NCBI GenBank assembly: GCA_019115685.1
Contig: DXDC01000002.1
Coordinates: 1-23,934 of the forward strand
From: Candidatus Agrococcus pullicola
Lineage (GTDB): Bacteria; Actinomycetota; Actinomycetes; Actinomycetales; Microbacteriaceae
Direction of reading: 5' to 3'
Length of the DNA: 23,934 nt
Shown here: positions 14,593-22,897 of the stretch, piece by piece
Position numbering within the stretch: position 1 is the stretch's first letter
How the letters are laid out: each line of letters begins with the position of its first letter
The notes under the pieces: model-generated
Database searches by the model: none
Told to the model about the DNA's origin: nothing
Seen by the model: the letters and a program-made list of their open reading frames with translations, nothing else
Translations under genes and position numbers: made by a program

Positions 14593-15256
14593 TCGGATCC
14601 CCCACGACGCTCCCGTCCTGATCGTCGGACTGGGCCGGTTCGGTGCCGCCACCGCCGGTCAGTTGCAACGCCTCGGGCGCGAGGTACTCGCGGTCGATAC
14701 GAACATGGATCTCGTGCAGAAGTGGTCGGAGAGGATAACGCACGCCGTGCAGGCAGACGCTCGATCGATCGAAGCCCTGCAGCAGATCGGCGCGAAGGAG
14801 TTCTCGATCGCCGTGTGCGCAGTCGGCTCGTCCATAGAGGCGAGTGTGCTCGTCACCGCGAACCTCGTGGATCTCGGCGTCCCGCAGATCTGGGCGAAAG
14901 CGCTCAATCAGTCGCACGGCAAGATCCTCTCGCGCATCGGCGCGAATCATGTGATCTACCCGGAGGCGGAGGCCGGCGAGCGCGTTGCTCACCTCGTTTC
15001 AGGCCGGATGCTCGACTTCATTCAGTTCGACGGCGACTTCGCGATTGTGAAGATGTATCCGCCGAAGCCGATCCGGGGCATGAGTCTGGCCGATTCGAAG
15101 GTGAGGTCGAAATTCAATCTGACCGTCGTCGGCGTGAAGAGCCCCGGCGGCGAGTTCACCTACGCGGAGCCGCAGACCGTGGTGTCCAACCATGACCTCA
15201 TCATCGTCTCGGGCAACCAGCGCGACATCGAACGCTTCGCTTCACTGGGAGGCTGA
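14585..15256 (+). CDS. ktrA: Potassium uptake regulatory subunit, TrkA/KtrA (RCK domains)
   Basis: 223 residues, the standard KtrA length. The N-terminal RCK domain has the nucleotide-binding motif VLIVGLGRFGAATAGQL and the acidic residue ending the second strand (VLAVDTNMDLV). The C-terminal part (FAIVKMYPPKPIRGMSLADS to the end) is a TrkA-C domain. It is a cytoplasmic ring protein that gates KtrB in response to nucleotides. The start is TTG 14585, with AGAAAGG about 8 bp upstream, overlapping the ktrB stop; the frame upstream of it reads out of frame through ktrB and is rejected. The ychJ-like gene follows after 2 bp. Confidence 0.93.
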   Translation: MVDRIPHDAPVLIVGLGRFGAATAGQLQRLGREVLAVDTNMDLVQKWSERITHAVQADARSIEALQQIGAKEFSIAVCAVGSSIEASVLVTANLVDLGVPQIWAKALNQSHGKILSRIGANHVIYPEAEAGERVAHLVSGRMLDFIQFDGDFAIVKMYPPKPIRGMSLADSKVRSKFNLTVVGVKSPGGEFTYAEPQTVVSNHDLIIVSGNQRDIERFASLGG

Positions 15257-15258
15257 GC

Positions 15259-15660
15259 GTGGAGGCGACCACACGCTGCCCGTGCGGCACTGGCCTGACA
15301 TTCGGCGAGTGCTGCGGACCGATTCATGCCGGCGAGCGGGATGCCCCGACAGCCGAGTCGCTGATGCGCTCCCGTTTCACCGCGTTCGCGACCGGCGACG
15401 AAACATACCTCCTGCACAGCTGGCATCCGAGCTCCCGGCCCGCGCACATCGGAGTCGAGCCGAGCATCCGCTGGCTGCGACTCGACATCGTCGAAACGGT
15501 CGCGGGCGGACCCTTCGACAGGGATGGCATCGTCGAGTTCGTCGCCCACTACCGGTCCGGCGATGGCCCGGGCCGGTTGCGCGAACGCAGCAGATTCGTA
15601 CGCGATCGCGCATGGCTGTACGTGGACGGAGAGGTGGCTGAGCACGGCGTCCAGCCTTGA
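15259..15660 (+). CDS. YchJ family protein with SEC-C motif
   Basis: 133 residues. The N-terminal SEC-C zinc-binding motif is RCPCGTGLTFGECCGPIHAGE (about residues 6-25), followed by the YchJ/UPF0225 core: TAESLMRSRFTAFATGDETYL, then HSWHPSSRPA and an NTF2-like fold with VEFVAHYRSG and RERSRFVRD. The function of the family is unknown. GTG 15259 starts 2 bp after ktrA and has GGGAGG upstream, so it is very likely in the same operon. The C-terminus shows no extra domain. Confidence 0.9.
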   Translation: MEATTRCPCGTGLTFGECCGPIHAGERDAPTAESLMRSRFTAFATGDETYLLHSWHPSSRPAHIGVEPSIRWLRLDIVETVAGGPFDRDGIVEFVAHYRSGDGPGRLRERSRFVRDRAWLYVDGEVAEHGVQP

Positions 15661-16334
15661 CCGTTAGCGCGACAACGATGACAAACAACGCCAGGCAGTC
15701 CGCGGCTAGCTCAGCACAGGAAGCACTGACGGAGCTTCAGGCGAGTGGACGTGTCGTGTTAGCCGGCAGGTCGTCAGTATGGTCGGGTGGTATCTTCTTC
15801 GCCCATGTCGTCCTGATCGTTCTGCTCTCCTGCCTGATACTCGCCGCACTCATCGTGCCGCCCGTCCTCATCGGCATTTCGGATTTTCCCGCCGGCGGCC
15901 TGATCGGCATGTTCGGTGTCCTCGCCATGCTGACGATTCTCCTGCTCTTCGTCGTACGCGGCCTGCGAAAGCAGCGGCGTTACAGACGCACGGAGACCGA
16001 TCCGATCGTCGTCGAGCAGGCAGGCTTGACCATGCGGGGCATCGGCCCGATACCTTGGGCCGATTTCGGACCGGCCGAGCACCGCATGGTTCCGGCTGAA
16101 CGTGACAGCGGCTTCGTCAGACGAACCGTCATGGAACTGACGGAATCCGGCTTCGCCAACGTCAACCACCGACTGCCGCGGGAGCTTCGCATCCGGCTCT
16201 CACCGGAAATCGGGCCGTTGTGGAATCGTCACCGCCGCTTCATCTACGTACCCGCAGCAGAAAATCTGCGTCAGGGCGAGGTGATGCAGCTCATCAATGC
16301 TGGCCGCCGGGTATTCTGGGGGCAGCGTGCGTGA
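15657..16334 (+). CDS. Membrane protein of unknown function, tandem paralogue 1
   Basis: 225 residues from TTG 15657, which overlaps the ychJ stop as TTGA; ATG 15678 would give 218 residues, and neither has a clear ribosome site. Two hydrophobic helices (FFAHVVLIVLLSCLILAALI and LIGMFGVLAMLTILLLFVV) are followed by a basic stretch (RGLRKQRRYRR) and a soluble C-terminal half of about 110 residues. That half begins with an element shared with the next gene, RGIGPIPWADFGPAEHRMV, and ends in a shared segment, GEVMQLINAGRRVF. The soluble part looks beta-rich, perhaps a PH-like fold. The function is not recognised. It is probably cotranscribed with the potassium genes. Confidence 0.8.
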   Translation: MTVSATTMTNNARQSAASSAQEALTELQASGRVVLAGRSSVWSGGIFFAHVVLIVLLSCLILAALIVPPVLIGISDFPAGGLIGMFGVLAMLTILLLFVVRGLRKQRRYRRTETDPIVVEQAGLTMRGIGPIPWADFGPAEHRMVPAERDSGFVRRTVMELTESGFANVNHRLPRELRIRLSPEIGPLWNRHRRFIYVPAAENLRQGEVMQLINAGRRVFWGQRA

Positions 16335-16935
16335 CGCGATCTCGCGGTTGCACGCTCACTGCGAAGTAGAACTGCCCGGCGCGATCGGCGAGGGTCATCG
16401 CCGATGGCGGCGCAAGAGCATTGTCGCCGCCATCGCATTCGGCGCGGTCGGCTTGCTGGGCGTCCTCGCGATAGTCATCGGACTCGCATACCGCGAGCGC
16501 GTCGGAGGGCTCGTCATCTTCGGCGGCTTCATGGCACTTGTGGGCCTCCCGGAAGCTATCTTGATGAGCCTCCTGCCACTGCTCTGGCGCGGACAGTTCA
16601 AGATGCACCTGCACCCCGTGCGGATCAGTCGCGACGGAATCTGGCTGCGCGGCATCGGCCCGGTTCCGTGGTCGGACGTCGCACCGCCGACGTACGTGCG
16701 AGTGATGACCAAGAGCGAGCCGGGAGGGCGGCTCGCAGTCATGCCGTTCGCCCCCGCCGGCTTCGCACGAGCAAACCACGACGTGCCGACGCGCATGCGT
16801 CCGCGCCTCGGCCCACGGGTGTATCTCACCACCCAATTCCGATACCTGCTGGTTCCGGGAGTCGCGGGCATGACCGAGCATGAGGTCATGCAAGTACTCG
16901 CCGAAGCGCACCGCATGTTCGCGCAACACGGCTAG
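16327..16935 (+). CDS. Membrane protein of unknown function, tandem paralogue 2
   Basis: 202 residues from GTG 16327, overlapping the previous gene by 8 bp, with GGGGGC as ribosome site; ATG 16297 is a less likely upstream start. Architecture and sequence repeat the previous gene: two helices (SIVAAIAFGAVGLLGVLAIV and GGLVIFGGFMALVGLPEAIL), then RGIGPVPWSDVAPPTYVRV, GFARANHDVPTRMRPRLGP and a final MTEHEVMQVLAEAHRMF. It arose by tandem duplication, and the two products may form a heteromer. It ends 5 bp from the convergent proC gene, with no hairpin between. Confidence 0.82.
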   Translation: MRDAISRLHAHCEVELPGAIGEGHRRWRRKSIVAAIAFGAVGLLGVLAIVIGLAYRERVGGLVIFGGFMALVGLPEAILMSLLPLLWRGQFKMHLHPVRISRDGIWLRGIGPVPWSDVAPPTYVRVMTKSEPGGRLAVMPFAPAGFARANHDVPTRMRPRLGPRVYLTTQFRYLLVPGVAGMTEHEVMQVLAEAHRMFAQHG

Positions 16936-16940
16936 CCCGA

Positions 16941-17774
16941 CTACTCCGTTGCGAGCTCTTTCGCACGCGCGATGGCAGCATCCGCAGCGCGACGGAACAC
17001 TGCGTCCAGCTCCGCCTCCTGCAGTACCGCCAGCGCCTGTTCTGTCGTGCCCTTCGGGCTCGTCACTCTGCGGCGAAGCTCTGCGGGGTCGGCATCGGAT
17101 GCGGCGAGCAGTTCGCTCGCGCCACGGAAGGTGCCCTGCACCATCGCCGCTGCCTGGCTCTTGTCGAAGCCCAGCCCGAGAGCAACCCGGGTCCACTGCT
17201 CGATGAACAGAAACACATATGCCGGCCCCGACCCGGAGATGGAAGAGAGCGCGTCGATCTGAGACTCGTCGATGACCAGCACCGTGCCCACGACCTCGAA
17301 GATCGAGCGGGTCACGTCCACCGCATCCTGCCCGGCGCCGGAGCCTGCAGCAATACCCGCAACGCCCAACCCGACGTGGCTCGGCGTATTCGGCATAACA
17401 CGAACAACGGCGACGTCGGCACTGACCTCGGCCTCCATGACCGCAGTTGCGATGCCCGCCGCAACCGACACGACGATCGTTCCAGGCCTCAGAACATCGG
17501 AGATCTCACGCAGAAGCTCAACGATCTGGTACGGCTTCACACCGAGCACCACCACGTCCGCTTCCGCCGCCAGACGTCGATTCGCTTCCGGTTCCGCAAC
17601 CAACGCAACAGCTTCGACGGCTTCGCTCGCGATCTTCGCCGCGGATTCCTCCGAACGAGTCGTGGCCGCGAGCGACCCGAACTTTTCGCGTTGCTGCACG
17701 ATGCCGGTAAGGATGGCCCCGCTCATCGAGCCCGTGCCGAGAAAAGCAATTGATGGCTTAGCTGAGACATTCAT
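16941..17774 (-). CDS. proC: Pyrroline-5-carboxylate reductase
   Basis: 277 residues from ATG 17774, which has GGGGG upstream. It catalyses the last step of proline synthesis, NAD(P)H-dependent reduction of pyrroline-5-carboxylate, in the cytoplasm. The Rossmann motif is IAFLGTGSMSGAILTGI, followed by VVLGVKPYQIVELL and VSVAAGIATA. The ProC signature lies in the C-terminal helical domain: SSISGSGPAYVFLFIEQW, then GLGFDKSQAAAMVQGTFRGA and RRRVTSPKGTTEQALAVL. The frame extends upstream to 17957, but that part is antisense to the cation transporter gene. The start is only 37 bp from the divergent transporter start, so the two promoters overlap. Confidence 0.95.
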   Translation of the reverse strand: MNVSAKPSIAFLGTGSMSGAILTGIVQQREKFGSLAATTRSEESAAKIASEAVEAVALVAEPEANRRLAAEADVVVLGVKPYQIVELLREISDVLRPGTIVVSVAAGIATAVMEAEVSADVAVVRVMPNTPSHVGLGVAGIAAGSGAGQDAVDVTRSIFEVVGTVLVIDESQIDALSSISGSGPAYVFLFIEQWTRVALGLGFDKSQAAAMVQGTFRGASELLAASDADPAELRRRVTSPKGTTEQALAVLQEAELDAVFRRAADAAIARAKELATE

Positions 17775-17798
17775 AACCCCCAGCGTATTCGTCCGGCG

Positions 17799-17804
17799 TA
17801 GACT
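17799..17804 (+). promoter_or_regulatory. -10 element of the cation transporter gene
   Basis: TAGACT ends 7 bp before GTG 17812, with no ribosome site present, which fits a leaderless transcript. No clear -35 is visible. Confidence 0.45.
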
Positions 17805-17811
17805 CGTAGGC

Positions 17812-18774
17812 GTGAGCGCGTCACACGGAACAAAATCGGTCATCGCCGCGTTTTTCGCGAACCTGTCAATCGCGGTGATGAAGTTCGTCGCGTGGGCCTT
17901 CTCCGGCTCCTCCGCGATGCTTGCCGAGGCCATCCACTCGGTCGCGGATGCGGGCAACCAGCTGCTGCTTCTGCTCGGCGGCCGCCTTGCGAAGAAGAAG
18001 GCGGACCGCGAGCACCCCTTCGGCTACGGACGCGAACGCTACATCTGGGCGTTCATCGTCGCGCTGGTGCTGTTCTCGGTCGGCGGCCTCTTCTCGATCT
18101 ACGAAGGCGTCAACAAACTGCAGAATCCCCACGAGCTGACCCTGTGGTGGATTCCGATGCTGGTGCTGACCGGTGCGATCATCGCCGAGTCGTTCTCCCT
18201 GCGCACTGCGATCAAGGAGTCGAACCAGGTTCGAGGTGGCGCCGGCTGGATCTCCTTCATTCGCAAGTCGAAGTCGCCGGAGCTGCCGGTCATCCTGCTC
18301 GAGGACATCGCTGCGCTCCTCGGCCTCGTCTTCGCATTCGTCGGCGTCGGCCTGACCGCACTCACCGGCAACCCCGTGTTCGATGCGGTCGCGACGCTCG
18401 CCATCGGAACCTTGCTGGTCGTCGTGGCGATCGTACTTGCGATCGAGATGAAGTCGCTGCTGATCGGCGAGGGCGCGACCGAAGACGACTGGATCAAGAT
18501 CCGCGACATCATCAACGAGAACGAACGGGTCGAGGGCCTCATCCACATGAAGACCCTGTACCTGGGGCCGGAGGAGCTCATGATCGCGGCGAAAGTCGCG
18601 TTCCCTCCCACCTATACGACGCAGGACATCGCGCGCGCGATCAACGACCTCGAGGGACACATCCGCAGGAACGTCGCGGATGCTCGGGTCATCTACATCG
18701 AGCCCGACATCATGATCGACGATCCCGGCGTCGAGCTCTCGACGGATGTCGTCGTGATCCAGTCCGGCAACTGA
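17812..18774 (+). CDS. Cation diffusion facilitator family transporter
   Basis: 320 residues from GTG 17812. CDF proteins export divalent metals (Zn, Fe, Mn, Co) in exchange for protons. The metal site in helix 2 is in AMLAEAIHSVADAGNQLLL (His and Asp spaced by four), and the matching site in helix 5 is LLEDIAALLGLVFAF. The cytoplasmic loop carries KKKADREHPFGYGRERYIW. The C-terminal domain (about residues 215-320) is the usual regulatory ferredoxin-like fold, with YLGPEELMIAAKVAF. The metal cannot be predicted from this. The frame is open far upstream, but that part is antisense to proC. The 230 bp after the gene (18775-19004) hold no gene I can support. Confidence 0.92.
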   Translation: MSASHGTKSVIAAFFANLSIAVMKFVAWAFSGSSAMLAEAIHSVADAGNQLLLLLGGRLAKKKADREHPFGYGRERYIWAFIVALVLFSVGGLFSIYEGVNKLQNPHELTLWWIPMLVLTGAIIAESFSLRTAIKESNQVRGGAGWISFIRKSKSPELPVILLEDIAALLGLVFAFVGVGLTALTGNPVFDAVATLAIGTLLVVVAIVLAIEMKSLLIGEGATEDDWIKIRDIINENERVEGLIHMKTLYLGPEELMIAAKVAFPPTYTTQDIARAINDLEGHIRRNVADARVIYIEPDIMIDDPGVELSTDVVVIQSGN

Positions 18775-18992
18775 GGAACCCGCTCAACAATCGGCGCATT
18801 TGGCAGCGTGCGGAGACTGCCGTCCGACCTCGGCGTCCGCTCGTCAGCGGTCGGCGGCTGCTCTGCCTGTGGATGCGCTCGTAGTGTTCGTGAGGTTGCA
18901 GCGGCGTCGCGGGTACCCGCTGGAGCCATGGCACGCAGCAATGACTTACGCGCCCAGCATTTCCGACCTCAATACACCTTTGCTATGCCAGT

Positions 18993-18998
18993 TACCCT
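18993..18998 (+). promoter_or_regulatory. -10 element of the small membrane protein gene
   Basis: TACCCT ends 6 bp before ATG 19005; no ribosome site precedes that ATG. It is probably a leaderless start. Confidence 0.4.
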
Positions 18999-19004
18999 TG
19001 TTAT

Positions 19005-19379
19005 ATGGATGTTTTGCACTTGATTCTGCTCGTCGCCCACTTCATCGGACTCGCTCTTCTCGTCGGAACATTCCTGGCGAACCTGCGCCGCAACGAGAAC
19101 TGGAACTTTCCGGTCATGGTGATCGGTGGTGCCATTCAGCTCATCTCCGGCATCGGCATGTACGGCCTCCTGATGGGAATGGGAGCCGACCCCAACCACA
19201 TGAAGCTCGGCATCAAGAGCCTGCTCGCGCTGCTCGCATTCGTCGGTGCCCTGCTCGGCCTACTGCAGCAGCGCAAACTCAAAGCGGCCGGCGAGAACCA
19301 GCGCCCCGCCAAGAAGTTCTTCCACATGGCCGGTGGCTTCGCGACCATCAACGTGCTGATCGCGGTGCTCTGGCAGTAA
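19005..19379 (+). CDS. Small four-helix membrane protein, function unknown
   Basis: 124 residues. Four hydrophobic helices are visible: LHLILLVAHFIGLALLVGTF, VMVIGGAIQLISGIGMYGLL, MKLGIKSLLALLAFVGALLG and MAGGFATINVLIAVLW. Short basic loops lie between them (NLRRNENWNF, QQRKLKAAGENQRPAKKFF). I know no specific function; the layout resembles small actinobacterial integral membrane proteins of unknown role. It is alone on the plus strand and ends 8 bp before a strong bidirectional terminator. The ATG is chosen because a -10 box lies at leaderless distance and no upstream in-frame start is plausible. Confidence 0.8.
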   Translation: MDVLHLILLVAHFIGLALLVGTFLANLRRNENWNFPVMVIGGAIQLISGIGMYGLLMGMGADPNHMKLGIKSLLALLAFVGALLGLLQQRKLKAAGENQRPAKKFFHMAGGFATINVLIAVLWQ

Positions 19380-19386
19380 TCCTCGA

Positions 19387-19434
19387 GACGAAACGGCCCT
19401 TGCCATCCTCGGATGGGCAAGGGCCGTTTTCGTC
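19387..19434. terminator. Strong bidirectional terminator
   Basis: The arms 19387-19408 and 19411-19434 are complementary over about 22 bp with two single-base bulges. An A run on the left and a TTTT run on the right make it symmetric. It separates the convergent small membrane protein gene and putP. Confidence 0.88.
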
Positions 19435-19466
19435 GGGCGCACCGAGTCGCAGTACGCCCAGTTGAA

Positions 19467-21008
19467 TCAGCTCTTCACGTCATCGGCACCCGTGGCGTTC
19501 GGCTGTCCGACCGCGACAAGCGTGCCCGTTTCGGTGAACTCTTCCTCGATCTCCTGATTGTGCTTGAACGTTGCGAGGCTGACGAACACGGCCGTAAGCA
19601 TCGCGAGGATGAACGCCGGCAGCAGACCGTACAGGCTGAAGATGACCGGACCGTCTTCGATTTTGCCCAGCGCATCCCAGACGAACACCGTCACCGACCC
19701 GACCATCATGGCTGCGAGCGCTCCCCAGTTGGTGAGCTTGCGCCAGAAGAGGCTGAGCAGGATGATCGGGCCGAAGGATGCTCCGAACCCCGCCCATGCG
19801 AAGCTCACGAGCCCGAGAATCGTGTCGTTCGGACTGATCGCCAACAGTGCCGCGATGAGCGCGACGCCCAGGACGCAGAGGCGCCCCAGCAGTACAAGCT
19901 GCTTCTCGGACGGCGGATTCTTCTTCAAACCACGGTAGACGTCCTCGACCAGCGCCGACGAGCAGACGATGAGCTGGCTCGAGAACGTGCTCATGATCGC
20001 GGCCAGCACGGCAGCGAGCACAAGGCCCGCGATCAGCGGGTGCAGCAGGGCCTGCGACATCATCAGCACGATCGTCTCAGGGTCACCGAGGTCGATGTTG
20101 TTCTTCGAGACGTAGGCGATACCGATAAGGCCCGCGAGCACCGCGCCGATGAGTGAGACGATCTGCCAGGAGATGCCGATGCGACGCGCAGCCTTCGCAT
20201 CCTGCGGGGAACGCATCGCCATGAAGCGAACGACGATGTGCGGCTGGCCGAAGTACCCGAGACCCCACGCGAGACCGGAGAGTACGCCGATGATCGTGGC
20301 GCTCGTCAGGCCGGTTCCACCGAAGATATCGAAGTGACTGGGCTCGAGCTCGCGAATGAGCGCGGTCGCCTCTGCCGGGCCTCCGACCGCGATGACTGCG
20401 GCGACGGGAACGATGATCAGCGCGATCACCATCATGAGTCCCTGCGCGACGTCCGTCATCGAGGACCCCAGGAACCCGCCGAAGAGGGTGTACGTCAGCG
20501 TCACGACCGTGACGATGATCATGCCGATGATGTAGGTCGAGCCGAAGGCGCTCTCGAAGAAGACACCGCCTGCCACCATGCCCGACGAAACGTACAGCGT
20601 GAAGAACACGAGGATGATCACGCTGGAGACGATGCGCAGCAGACGCGACCTATCGCGGAGCCTGTTCTCGAAGTAGCTGGGCAGCGTGATCGAGTTCTTC
20701 GACACCTGCGTGTACGCGCGCAGCCGCGGCGCGACGAGCTTCCAGTTGAGGTACGCGCCGAGCGTCAGACCAACCGCGATCCAGCCCTCGATGAGGCCGG
20801 CGACGTAGATGGCGCCCGGAAGGCCCATGATCAGCCAACCTGACATATCGGATGCACCGGCACTCAATGCAGCGATCCACGGGGGTAGTCCTCGGCCGGC
20901 GATCATGTAGCCTTCGTGGCCGCTGGTCTTCTTATAAGCGCGGTAGCCGATGAAGATCATGCCCGCGAAGTACACACCCAGGGCGATGTACAGAAATGCC
21001 TGGTCCAT
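19467..21008 (-). CDS. putP: Sodium/proline symporter
   Basis: 513 residues, normal for PutP in the sodium:solute symporter family. It imports proline with sodium. Thirteen hydrophobic helices are readable. The diagnostic N-terminal region is GHEGYMIAGRGLPPWIAALSAG (in two parts, GHEGYMIAGRGLPP and WIAALSAGASDMSGW), followed by LIMGLPGAIYVAGL, and the conserved GYFGQPHIVVRFMAMRS lies mid-protein. The C-terminal 40 residues are polar. ATG 21008 has GAGGGAAG upstream. It ends at the bidirectional terminator near 19434. With proC in the same neighbourhood, the cell has both proline synthesis and uptake here, though they are not in one operon. Confidence 0.94.
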   Translation of the reverse strand: MDQAFLYIALGVYFAGMIFIGYRAYKKTSGHEGYMIAGRGLPPWIAALSAGASDMSGWLIMGLPGAIYVAGLIEGWIAVGLTLGAYLNWKLVAPRLRAYTQVSKNSITLPSYFENRLRDRSRLLRIVSSVIILVFFTLYVSSGMVAGGVFFESAFGSTYIIGMIIVTVVTLTYTLFGGFLGSSMTDVAQGLMMVIALIIVPVAAVIAVGGPAEATALIRELEPSHFDIFGGTGLTSATIIGVLSGLAWGLGYFGQPHIVVRFMAMRSPQDAKAARRIGISWQIVSLIGAVLAGLIGIAYVSKNNIDLGDPETIVLMMSQALLHPLIAGLVLAAVLAAIMSTFSSQLIVCSSALVEDVYRGLKKNPPSEKQLVLLGRLCVLGVALIAALLAISPNDTILGLVSFAWAGFGASFGPIILLSLFWRKLTNWGALAAMMVGSVTVFVWDALGKIEDGPVIFSLYGLLPAFILAMLTAVFVSLATFKHNQEIEEEFTETGTLVAVGQPNATGADDVKS

Positions 21009-21135
21009 TGTCTTCCCTCTTCAGTGTTCGATTGCAGGTCGCCATTGACCTTTGCTGTGTGCCCTTCACCCTGTCAGTTCCAGGTTCCGATATCCAGCAG
21101 ATCGAGGGCATTCGGGAAATTTCGCTATGCAATCG

Positions 21136-21606
21136 TTACGTTCTGCGTCTGGTGAAGAACGCACGCAGCTGTTCCGCGCACTCCTGCTCGAGCACACCAC
21201 CCACGACTTCGACCCTGTGGGGCAGCCGTCTATCGCGAAGCAGATCGACAACCGACCCGGCCGCGCCCGCCTTCTCGTCCCAGGCACCGAACACGACGCG
21301 CCCCAGACGTGACTGCGCGATAGCTCCCGCGCACATCGGGCACGGCTCGAGCGTCACCACCAGCGTGCAGGCGTCGAGGTGCCAGTCCTCGCGCATCCGA
21401 GCCGCACTCCTCATCGCCACGAGCTCCGCATGGCCGGTCGGATCGCTACGCAACTCACGGACGTTCGCCCCTGACGCGATTTCGATACCCGATTCGTCCA
21501 GCAGCACCGCGCCGACGGGAACGTCTTGCGGATCCCGCTCCGCAGCGAGGCGCGCGAGAGCCATCGCACGGCGCATGTGCGTTTCATACGCGGGATCGAC
21601 TCGCAT
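21136..21606 (-). CDS. tadA: tRNA-specific adenosine deaminase
   Basis: 156 residues. It converts adenosine to inosine at the wobble position (A34) of tRNA-Arg(ACG). The zinc deaminase motifs are complete: TGHAELVAM with His59 and catalytic Glu61, and TLEPCPMCAGAIAQSRLGRV with Cys89 and Cys92. The dimer-forming segment VVFGAWDEKAGAAGSVVDLL follows. ATG 21606 is preceded by GAGAGGAGC. It is divergent from upp across 200 bp, which hold the upp promoter and nothing else I can name. Confidence 0.94.
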   Translation of the reverse strand: MRVDPAYETHMRRAMALARLAAERDPQDVPVGAVLLDESGIEIASGANVRELRSDPTGHAELVAMRSAARMREDWHLDACTLVVTLEPCPMCAGAIAQSRLGRVVFGAWDEKAGAAGSVVDLLRDRRLPHRVEVVGGVLEQECAEQLRAFFTRRRT

Positions 21607-21769
21607 GCTCAGCTCCTCTCGCTACGGTTCCTTTACGGCGCGGCAGCCTCACTACGCCGGAGGGACGCTGTTCCCGTGCATTCGACCTTACTTACTGCGA
21701 ACGCTTTGTCGCAGTTCTACGGCCCTCACCCGATGACAACAGCATGCGTGCACCGTTCTATTCGGTTCT

Positions 21770-21800
21770 CTGACAATCGGAGGATCGCGCGCGGTAAATT
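21770..21800 (+). promoter_or_regulatory. Promoter of upp
   Basis: CTGACA (21770-21775) and TAAATT (21795-21800) are spaced 19 bp apart. The -10 ends 6 bp before ATG 21807, so the transcript is probably leaderless. Confidence 0.55.
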
Positions 21801-21806
21801 GAACGT

Positions 21807-22445
21807 ATGCGAGTCCACGTAGCCGACCATCCGCTCATTACGCACAAGCTCACGGTGCTACGGGACGAACGCACACCGTCGCCGACGTTCCGCGCACTCG
21901 TGTCGGAGCTCATGACGTTGCTGGCGTACGAAGCGACCCGCGAGGTCAAAGTCGCGCCGAAGGAGATCAGGACACCGGTCACCGCAACGACCGGTGTTGC
22001 GATCGCGGAGCCCCGCCCGCTCGTCGTGCCCATTCTGCGCGCAGGGCTCGGGATGCTGGACGGGATGACCGCGCTGGTACCGACCGCGGAAGTCGGCTTT
22101 CTCGGTATGGCCCGAAACGAAGCGACGCTCGAACCATACACGTATGCGGAGCGCCTCCCCGATGACCTGCGTGACCGGCAATGTTTCGTGCTCGACCCGA
22201 TGCTCGCGACCGGCGGGTCACTCGCGGCAGCCGTGCAGTATCTGTTCGACCGAGGCGCAGTGGATGTCACTGCTGTCTGCATCCTTGGAACACCGGAAGG
22301 CGTCGAACGCATGGAACGCGACTTCGGCGACAACGACAGCCTCAAGATCGTGCTCGGCGCGCTTGACGAGCGTCTCGACGAGCGCGGGTTCATCGTTCCC
22401 GGGCTGGGGGATGCCGGCGACAGGCTCTACGGCACGGCTGAGTGA
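21807..22445 (+). CDS. upp: Uracil phosphoribosyltransferase
   Basis: 212 residues. It is a pyrimidine salvage enzyme that makes UMP from uracil and PRPP in the cytoplasm. Visible motifs: [19 protein letters not shown] at the N-terminus, [13 protein letters not shown], the PRPP-binding [15 protein letters not shown] (residues 128-142) and the uracil-binding C-terminal end [17 protein letters not shown]. It has the full family length, starts at the leaderless ATG and is monocistronic, with no clear terminator hairpin right after it. Confidence 0.96.
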   Translation: MRVHVADHPLITHKLTVLRDERTPSPTFRALVSELMTLLAYEATREVKVAPKEIRTPVTATTGVAIAEPRPLVVPILRAGLGMLDGMTALVPTAEVGFLGMARNEATLEPYTYAERLPDDLRDRQCFVLDPMLATGGSLAAAVQYLFDRGAVDVTAVCILGTPEGVERMERDFGDNDSLKIVLGALDERLDERGFIVPGLGDAGDRLYGTAE

Positions 22446-22764
22446 CGCGGCTCGGCATGACGCGATTCCCTGAGCGAGATCCACTCCACTGGACCGTTCT
22501 CCGGTTCGCCACTCGCACCCAGCGTCAACGCCGTCTCGGCCGAGCAGTGGCATTCGTGTTCTGAGAAGCGGCACAATTCGCAAAACGTACCGAAACACGG
22601 CATTATTTACCGCTTCTCGAGCGCAGCGCCGTCTCTCGATGTCCACGCCCGTCGCGATGCGCGGATGCTGCACCCGGCTCCGACTCACCAGCGATCTGAC
22701 GCAGCCTGGCCGAGCGAGCGCCTGCATGACGGCGCGTGCACGACACGCTCTTTCGCTCGAGAAC
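22446..22764 (+). other. Intergenic region without a supported gene
   Basis: About 320 bp after upp. Frames open on either strand have Arg/Ser-rich, non-coding character and no ribosome site, and I see no family resemblance. It may be decayed sequence or a long 3' region of upp. Confidence 0.4.
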
Positions 22765-22794
22765 TTGACTCGGCTGTGAAAGCTGCCATATCTT
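22765..22794 (+). promoter_or_regulatory. Sigma-70-type promoter of the micropeptide unit
   Basis: TTGACT (22765-22770), an 18-bp spacer and TATCTT (22789-22794). This is the best promoter match I found by eye in the window. The start site would be at or next to 22802, the A of the ATG, giving a leaderless mRNA. Confidence 0.65.
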
Positions 22795-22801
22795 GTTCGA
22801 C

Positions 22802-22897
22802 ATGACGAACATCAAGCAGCCCGCGACCGCCTCCGTCGCCAAGGGACTCAACGGCATGATGATGCCGATGTTCGCCATGTGCCGAATGTGCATGTAG
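22802..22897 (+). CDS. 31-residue Met/Cys-rich micropeptide
   Basis: The first 18 residues are ordinary and Ala/Lys-containing (TNIKQPATASVAKGLNG after the initial Met). The last 13 are MMMPMFAMCRMCM, so the peptide has eight Met and two Cys, the cysteines forming CXXC. The ATG is at the expected start site of a clear promoter, a hairpin covers the last codon and stop, and an intrinsic terminator follows 26 bp after the stop. Both ends of a transcription unit therefore fit this short frame. I do not recognise the sequence. It could be a leader peptide whose translation senses methionine/cysteine supply, a Cu(I)- or other soft-metal-binding peptide, or a small membrane-associated peptide. The next gene, a winged-helix regulator, starts 121 bp downstream. 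Confidence 0.6.
   Translation: MTNIKQPATASVAKGLNGMMMPMFAMCRMCM

Noticed and set aside
17272..17811. 180-codon upstream extension of the cation transporter
   Set aside because: Ser/Thr-rich shadow of proC; the family starts at GTG 17812, next to a -10 box.
17866..18660. 264-codon minus-strand frame within the cation transporter
   Set aside because: Asp/Arg-rich shadow with no motif; the opposite strand has clear CDF motifs.
19413..20156. 247-codon plus-strand frame after the terminator
   Set aside because: Antisense to putP and no ribosome site.
22218..22727. 169-codon minus-strand frame spanning upp and the intergenic gap
   Set aside because: Half lies antisense to upp, and no family resemblance or ribosome site is seen.
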